A model generated the notes under the pieces. That model was not told where the DNA came from. It was given only the letters and a program-made list of their open reading frames with translations, and ran no database searches. Of a stretch of 64,000 nucleotides of DNA, positions 60,536-64,000 are shown piece by piece. The translations under genes and the position numbers were made by a program. The DNA comes from Rhodobacter sp. (lineage in GTDB: Bacteria; Pseudomonadota; Alphaproteobacteria; Rhodobacterales; Rhodobacteraceae): the NCBI GenBank assembly GCA_020250125.1, contig JADCEL010000021.1:1-64000 (forward strand), read 5' to 3'. Positions within the stretch are counted from its first letter, which is position 1. Every line of letters starts with the position of its first letter.

Positions 60536-62158
60536 ATGATGCAGGACCAGGACTGGTGGCGCGGCGCGGTCATCTATCAGATCTATCCGCGCAGCTTTCA
60601 GGATTCGAACGGTGACGGCATCGGCGATCTGGGCGGCATCGTGCGGCGCCTGCCGCATATCGCCGGTCTGGGGGCGGATGCGGTCTGGATCAGCCCGTTC
60701 TTTACCAGCCCGATGAAGGATTTCGGCTATGACGTCAGCGATTACTGCAACGTCGATCCGATGTTCGGCACCCTGTCCGATTTCGATGCCGTGGTGGCGC
60801 GGGCGAATGACCTGAACCTGAAGGTGATGATCGATCTGGTGTTAAGCCATACTTCAGACGCGCATCCCTGGTTCGCCCTGTCGCGCAGGGATCGCAGCAA
60901 CCCAAAGGCGGATTGGTATGTCTGGGCCGATCCCCGGCCCGACGGCACGCCGCCCAACAACTGGCTGTCGGTGTTCGGCGGGCCTGCCTGGGCCTGGGAT
61001 GCGCGGCGCGAACAGTACTTTCTGCACAACTTCCTGACCTCGCAGCCCGACCTGAACCTGCATTGCCCGGCGGTGCAGGATGCGCTGCTGGATGTGGTGC
61101 GCTTCTGGCTGGGGCGGGGGGTGCACGGCTTCCGGCTGGATACGATCAACTTCTACTTTGCCGACAGGTATCTGCGCGACAACCCGCCGCTGCCGAAGGA
61201 ACTGCGCAACGATTCCATCGCGCCGGGGGTGAATCCGTACAATCACCAGCTGCACCTGTTTTCGAAGAATCAGCCGGAAAATCTTGATTTCCTGCGCAAA
61301 ATCCGCACAGTGATGGCACCTTACAATGCTGCGGCCGTGGGCGAGGTGGGCGATGCCCAGCGGGGCCTTGAGATTATGGCGGAATACACCTCGGGCGGCG
61401 ACAAGGTGCAGATGTGCTACCCGTTCGAGCTGCTGCAACCAAAGCGGGCAACCGCGCAGGTGCTGGAACAGACCTTTGCCCGCCTGAATGCGGCGGCCCC
61501 CGATGCCTGGCCCTGCTGGGCCTTTTCCAACCATGACACGGTGCGCCACATCACGCGCTGGGGCCTGACGGATGCGGCGGCGCGGGCCTATGCCACGCTT
61601 CTTGTGTGCCTGCGCGGATCGGTCTGCCTGTATCAGGGCGAGGAATTGGGCCTGCCCGAGGCGGACATCGCATTTGACGAGCTGCAGGACCCTTACGGCA
61701 TCGAATTCTGGCCCGAGTTCAAGGGCCGGGACGGCTGCCGCACGCCGATGGTGTGGGAGGCGGACAACCGCCTGGGCGGGTTCAGCACTGCGGAGAAGGC
61801 GTGGTTGCCGGTGCCTGCAGGGCATCTGGGCCGCGCGGTCAGCCGCCAGGCGGATGACCCGGCATCGATGCTGGCGCATTACCGGGCGGCGCTGGCGCTG
61901 CGCCGCGCGCATCCGGTGCTGCGCGGCGGCGCGATGTCGCCGCTGGTGGCGCAGGGCAACGTCGTCAGCTTCACGCGGCAGGACGGGGCGGAAACGCTGT
62001 TCTGCGCCGTCAATCTGGGCGGGGGTCCGGCGGATGTCGCCCTGCCGGACGGGAAATGGACAGCCGTGGGGGCGGGGCCTGACCTTGCCCCGGTGCAGGG
62101 GGCAAGGGCACGGCTGGGCCCGTGGCAGGCCTGCCTTGCGCTGCGCGGCCAGGGGTAA
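60536..62158 (+). CDS. aglA: Alpha-glucosidase (GH13)
   Basis: This 540-residue GH13 enzyme hydrolyses imported alpha-glucosides to glucose. The catalytic triad is Asp202 (nucleophile, GFRLDTINF), Glu270 (acid/base, AVGEVGD) and Asp334 (SNHDTVRH). It opens with WWRGAVIYQIYPRSFQDSNG, as oligo-1,6-glucosidase-like members do. There is no signal peptide, so it acts in the cytoplasm after uptake. Starts at ATG 60536 and at the next ATG are equivalent. The released glucose is passed to Glk. Confidence 0.93.
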   Translation: MMQDQDWWRGAVIYQIYPRSFQDSNGDGIGDLGGIVRRLPHIAGLGADAVWISPFFTSPMKDFGYDVSDYCNVDPMFGTLSDFDAVVARANDLNLKVMIDLVLSHTSDAHPWFALSRRDRSNPKADWYVWADPRPDGTPPNNWLSVFGGPAWAWDARREQYFLHNFLTSQPDLNLHCPAVQDALLDVVRFWLGRGVHGFRLDTINFYFADRYLRDNPPLPKELRNDSIAPGVNPYNHQLHLFSKNQPENLDFLRKIRTVMAPYNAAAVGEVGDAQRGLEIMAEYTSGGDKVQMCYPFELLQPKRATAQVLEQTFARLNAAAPDAWPCWAFSNHDTVRHITRWGLTDAAARAYATLLVCLRGSVCLYQGEELGLPEADIAFDELQDPYGIEFWPEFKGRDGCRTPMVWEADNRLGGFSTAEKAWLPVPAGHLGRAVSRQADDPASMLAHYRAALALRRAHPVLRGGAMSPLVAQGNVVSFTRQDGAETLFCAVNLGGGPADVALPDGKWTAVGAGPDLAPVQGARARLGPWQACLALRGQG

Positions 62159-62175
62159 CGGGGGGGAGGAACGCG

Positions 62176-63261
62176 ATGGCCGACATGATCCTGAAGGATG
62201 TCGCCAAAGCCTATGGCGAGGTGAAGGTTCTGTCGGACATCAACCTTGACATCAAGCGGGGCGAACTGATCGTGTTCGTGGGCCCGTCGGGCTGCGGAAA
62301 ATCCACGCTGCTGCGCATGATCGCGGGGCTGGAGCGGATCACGGCGGGCGATTTCAGCATCGATGGTGTGCGCATGAATGATGTGCCGCCCGCGCAGCGC
62401 GGCATCGCGATGGTGTTCCAGTCCTACGCGCTGTACCCGCACATGACGGTGCGCGACAATATGGCCTTCGCACTGAAGATCGCCGGCAAGACCAGGGCCG
62501 AGATCACCGCCGCCGTGGACAGGGCCGCGCGCATCCTGCAACTGACGCCCTATCTGGACCGGCTGCCCAAAGCCCTGTCGGGCGGGCAGCGCCAGCGGGT
62601 GGCGATCGGACGGGCGATCGTGCGCAACCCCAAGGTCTATTTGTTCGACGAGCCGCTGTCGAACCTGGATGCGGCGCTGCGTGCGGCAACCCGGCTGGAG
62701 ATTGCCCAGTTGAAAGAGGCGATGCCGGAGTCCACCATGGTTTATGTCACCCATGACCAGGTCGAGGCGATGACGCTGGCCAGCCGGATCGTCGTGCTGG
62801 CGGGCGGCGGGATCAGCCAGGTCGGCACGCCTATGGAACTGTACCGGCGGCCAGAGAATGAATTCGTGGCCCGCTTCATCGGCTCGCCTGCAATGAACCT
62901 GATTCCGGGCAAGATCATCGGAACCGGCGCCGAAACCCTGGTGCGTCTGGTATCGGGGGGCATCGCGCGCGCCGCCATCCCGACGCAGGCGGCCGATCAG
63001 GGCATGGCGGTGAACCTGGGCGTGCGCCCGGAAGACCTGGCCGAAACCACGGGCGAGCCGCTGTTCACCGGCGAGGTGGAGATCACCGAAGCCCTGGGCG
63101 AAGTCACGCTGCTGTATTTCCGCCGGCAGGGCGAAAATGCGCAGGTGGTGGCCAAGCTGCCCGGCATCCACACCGCTTTGCGCCGCAAGGAGGTCCGCCT
63201 GGCGGCGGACCCCGCAAACATTCATCTTTTCGCCGGGGGCCGGTCACTTCTGTACCGCTGA
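62176..63261 (+). CDS. aglK: Alpha-glucoside ABC transporter ATP-binding protein (MalK type)
   Basis: This 361-residue ATPase has Walker A GPSGCGKST at 36-44, signature LSGGQ at 134-138 and Walker B YLFDEP at 155-160, followed by a C-terminal TOBE/OB region (about 240-361). It energises AglF/AglG. The start at 62176 has GGGGGGAGGAAC upstream; the open frame to 62122 is inside aglA. It is the last gene of the agl operon and shows no defects. Confidence 0.94.
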   Translation: MADMILKDVAKAYGEVKVLSDINLDIKRGELIVFVGPSGCGKSTLLRMIAGLERITAGDFSIDGVRMNDVPPAQRGIAMVFQSYALYPHMTVRDNMAFALKIAGKTRAEITAAVDRAARILQLTPYLDRLPKALSGGQRQRVAIGRAIVRNPKVYLFDEPLSNLDAALRAATRLEIAQLKEAMPESTMVYVTHDQVEAMTLASRIVVLAGGGISQVGTPMELYRRPENEFVARFIGSPAMNLIPGKIIGTGAETLVRLVSGGIARAAIPTQAADQGMAVNLGVRPEDLAETTGEPLFTGEVEITEALGEVTLLYFRRQGENAQVVAKLPGIHTALRRKEVRLAADPANIHLFAGGRSLLYR

Positions 63262-63409
63262 TCTGCAAGGGGCCGATTGACAGAGCGGGGTCAGGCGGTC
63301 AGACCGGTAACGGGGCTGGCGTGTGGCGGCAATCCCGTCGCTGCATTCGGCGCGCACCCATCCGGATGGGCCGCTGCGCCGGTTCGGATCAGCCGGACAG
63401 GGGAATACC

Positions 63410-63547
63410 ATGGCCAAAGGTCAGATGCGGTCGAACAAGGAAGCCAAGAAACCGAAGAAGGACAAGGCAAAGCCCGCCGTTCTGGTCCCTTCGACATCGC
63501 CGTCCCGCAGTCAGGGATCGCCTGAAAAGACCAGGGGCGGCAAGTAA
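63410..63547 (+). CDS. Small basic protein of unknown function
   Basis: This 45-residue protein starts MAKGQMRSNKEAKKPKKDK and is rich in Lys, Ser and Pro. Short proteins with this same opening are widespread in proteobacteria and usually annotated as hypothetical. It is likely cytosolic and disordered. GGGGAATACC precedes ATG 63410; the frame is open to 63323 but the conserved part starts here. It stands alone after the agl operon. Confidence 0.7.
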   Translation: MAKGQMRSNKEAKKPKKDKAKPAVLVPSTSPSRSQGSPEKTRGGK

Positions 63548-63550
63548 GGC

Positions 63551-63661
63551 TCAGATCAGCGCCGGCAGCGCCACAAGGATCAGGGTTGCCGCCACCGCCG
63601 GCAGCAGCGGGACCCAAAGCGTCAGGCGGGGTGTCGCGGTATGCGGGCTGGGGCGGGCCAT
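63551..63661 (-). CDS. Possible 36-residue single-pass membrane peptide
   Basis: An ATG at 63661 on the minus strand opens a 36-codon reading: a basic, Thr/Pro-rich N-terminus then one hydrophobic helix (LTLWVPLLPAVAATLILVAL) ending LPALI. The composition is that of a small membrane protein and it ends 3 nt after the convergent 45-residue gene. There is no homology I recognise, and a chance open frame is possible. Confidence 0.35.
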   Translation of the reverse strand: MARPSPHTATPRLTLWVPLLPAVAATLILVALPALI

Positions 63662-63703
63662 GGCCCCGCTAAACCTGCATTGGCGTTCGCAGGTCTTGGC
63701 AGG

Positions 63704-64000
63704 ATGATGCGGCATTTCCGGGATGATCCGGGCAGGGGCGAATGGACCGGGCGGTTTGAACTGGGCCGGTCAGTTGCGCGGCAGCAAAGCTGGGACTGCG
63801 GGCAGGCGGCGCAGGCGCAGGGTGCCGGGGTGCGCGCCCGGGTCGCCGATGGTCTGGCCGAGATTTCGGTGGCCCGGGTGCTGGACCGGTCCGGGCTGCG
63901 CCTGATCCACCGGGGGCCGGTCTGGCTGCGCGGCCTCGACCCTGGTCAGAAGCGGCGCGTGCTGCGCGCGCCTGGGCAGGGGCCATCCCTGGCACCGTAA
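63704..64000 (+). CDS. Hypothetical protein of 98 residues
   Basis: The reading MMRHFRDDPGRGEWTGRFELG continues to a stop at the window end (63998-64000). It is rich in Arg and Gly and has no domain I know. The start is uncertain: ATG 63704 or an earlier ATG at 63641 that overlaps the small minus-strand gene. High GC makes spurious open frames common, so the call is tentative. Confidence 0.35.
   Translation: MMRHFRDDPGRGEWTGRFELGRSVARQQSWDCGQAAQAQGAGVRARVADGLAEISVARVLDRSGLRLIHRGPVWLRGLDPGQKRRVLRAPGQGPSLAP

Noticed and set aside
63669-63995. Minus-strand 108-codon frame at the right end
   Set aside because: Pro/Ala/Arg-rich with no domain or ribosome-binding site; typical of a shadow frame.

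Overview
The window is high-GC DNA with densely packed genes from an alphaproteobacterium, most probably a member of the Rhodobacteraceae/Paracoccaceae. This placement is inferred from gene types and gene orders: class II DAHP synthase, bdhA next to a patatin gene, MurR/RpiR-regulated iol genes, a Sinorhizobium-type agl operon, and PAS_5 and GlxA-type proteins. I saw no rRNA, tRNA, CRISPR array, phage module or intact insertion sequence. The content looks chromosomal and mainly catabolic.

Layout. 1-10.7 kb: a dimethylglycine/sarcosine-dehydrogenase-like flavoprotein, a complete branched-chain-amino-acid-type ABC importer (livM, livH, livF, livG and a binding protein) with an extra small secreted protein inside the operon, a soluble PQQ-type sugar dehydrogenase and a GlxA/AraC regulator. 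10.9-15 kb: class II DAHP synthase, a PAS_5 protein, a decayed yicC, gmk and a gamma-carbonic anhydrase. 15-22.8 kb: inositol catabolism (RpiR regulator, iolC-D-E-B) with two GGAA-N6-TTCC boxes, followed by a PLP enzyme. 22.8-31 kb: a PhoR-like kinase, GNAT protein, penicillin acylase, hydroxyisobutyrate-dehydrogenase-like protein, MBL lactonase-like hydrolase, SYLF protein, hemB and a small membrane protein. 31-38.2 kb: mfd, a Bcr/CflA exporter behind a truncated FrnE/DsbA gene, an XRE-cupin regulator, a Tat-exported SDR and an entericidin. 38.3-45.4 kb: an orphan YejA-like binding protein, a promoter plus terminator that may define a small RNA or bdhA leader, bdhA, patatin, DUF502, psuG-psuK and a lytic transglycosylase. 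45.5-49.8 kb: a LuxR response regulator, a FIST sensor and a PAS/kinase/receiver hybrid, resembling NosP/NahK nitric-oxide signalling. 49.9-54.2 kb: a coxG-S-L-M molybdenum hydroxylase operon of form II. 54.4-63.3 kb: the alpha-glucoside locus, with aglR, a deleted beta-glucosidase and glk on one strand and aglE-F-G-A-K on the other, and two matching operators between them. The right end holds very small genes.

How it works together. The importers and dehydrogenases feed methylated amines (inferred), inositol and alpha-glucosides into central metabolism; Glk phosphorylates the glucose released by AglA. Three genes are visibly decayed: yicC, an frnE-like gene and a beta-glucosidase. A recurrent intergenic element (a GC hairpin followed by an A/T-rich motif ending in ...CAGAAA) lies downstream of at least four genes in sense orientation. 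The features most worth following up are the putative RNA at 40.2 kb, the yicC decay fused to gmk, the FIST/kinase triad with a G-tract at the FIST start, and the IolR and AglR operator pairs.
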